Positions 63,500 to 64,000 of a stretch of 64,000 nt of DNA are shown here, in pieces (within the stretch, counting starts at the first letter, position 1; each line of letters opens with the position of its first letter). Below the pieces are notes generated by a model. That model was not told the origin of the DNA. It did no database searches and saw nothing but the letters and a program-made list of their open reading frames with translations. The stretch lies in the NCBI GenBank assembly GCA_021292105.1, contig CM037874.1, positions 23,185,534 through 23,249,533 of the forward strand. Direction: 5' to 3'. The position numbers and the translations under genes are program-made. The stretch is from Anadara kagoshimensis (Eukaryota > Mollusca > Bivalvia > Arcoida > Arcidae).

Positions 63500-64000
63500 T
63501 TATATGTAGTGTGAGAGCACTTATACTATTTTAGTTCAGCATAATACCGTGAGTACCAAAGTCTGACTGGTATGTGGTACCAATATAACACCCTTAACAT
63601 TTTTTTCATAAGCATAAAATATATATCGTGTATATGCATGTTGTTAACTAATTCCAGAGCACTGGGTACATGTAATCATCGTGTATCTCTTTAATACCGA
63701 ACGGGGTTCATTTTCCGCATTGAAAAAAATACACCCTGTTAATTTAATCCAAACAGTTGTTTAGCTACCTATATTTCATTTCAGCAGTTCTAAACGTTTT
63801 AATATCGTTGAACAAACAAAAGAACGAAGAAAATTGTACTGACCAAATGTATATACAGCTAAAACACGATACAATGTAATTTAAGGACAGAAACAAGAAC
63901 CAAAACACATTTAGGGACCACTGGTTATTAAACTCTTGGCTTAAGACGAGCATCAGGGTCATTGTCCAGTGTTGTGGTAATATAACAAATGGAATTCTCT
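63500..64000. other. No feature seen
   Basis: A 65-codon hydrophobic minus frame at 63765-63962 shows no family features and no convincing splice borders. Confidence 0.4.

Noticed and set aside
1-64000. CRISPR arrays, prokaryotic operons, phage genes or integrated viral genes
   Set aside because: None of the repeat blocks has the regular repeat-spacer pattern of CRISPR, and no prokaryotic or viral gene was recognised; the gene structure and repeats are those of an animal genome.

Overview
The window looks like non-coding-dominated nuclear DNA of a bivalve mollusc, most likely a heterodont clam. The evidence is indirect. The DNA is AT-rich and almost free of long open frames. It holds one recognisable animal gene, split by introns with GT-AG borders. 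It is crowded with repeats of the kind seen in clam genomes: a tRNA-headed SINE in about ten copies, a Penelope-type reverse transcriptase family in about twenty fragments, several LINE relics, a pogo-type transposase relic, MITEs, foldback elements and tandem satellites. No bacterial genes, operons, rRNA, functional tRNA or CRISPR arrays were seen.

Host genes. (1) Minus strand, 49876-53047: the last two coding exons of an UNC93A-type multi-pass membrane protein. Joining them across the predicted splice sites keeps the frame and restores the conserved Trp-Gln-Thr-Gln region of the family. Earlier exons were not found and probably lie beyond 53 kb or outside the window. (2) Plus strand, from 20832: a candidate small secreted-protein gene. 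It has a signal-peptide exon (20832-20904), a 45-nt exon (28461-28505), a possible terminal exon made of two 32-residue repeats (29471-29664), and a possible 12-nt alternative micro-exon (35921-35932). All junctions are in phase 1. This model is inferred, not proven.

Layout. 0.8-2.2 kb: LINE pieces pointing in opposite directions. 2.5-9.2 kb: two inverted copies of a palindromic TATAAGCC minisatellite, two SINEs, simple repeats and a 145-bp tandem array. 9.9-22.9 kb: a Jockey-like LINE endonuclease fragment, SINEs, Penelope fragments, a pair of 0.21-kb MITEs and a 49-bp satellite. 23.0-26.8 kb: a 371-bp duplication followed by a 3-kb foldback element with arms near 570 bp around a LINE reverse-transcriptase relic. 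27.8-31.4 kb: a Penelope hairpin and two SINEs, one with perfect 14-bp target duplications. 32.6-34.3 kb: a decayed protein-coding relic of a multi-copy invertebrate family. 38.4-42.0 kb: a 3.6-kb non-autonomous DNA element with CCCAG ends and CAACGTTGA arrays. 42.8-46.6 kb: two Penelope copies tail to tail, with a 2.15-kb pogo element inserted in one at a TA site. 47-64 kb: the UNC93A exons in a background of SINEs, Penelope fragments, one MITE, two satellites and a recurring exon-like 70-bp repeat.

Limits. Family names rest on motif recognition by eye, without alignment. Boundaries of decayed repeats are approximate, usually to within 10-30 bp.
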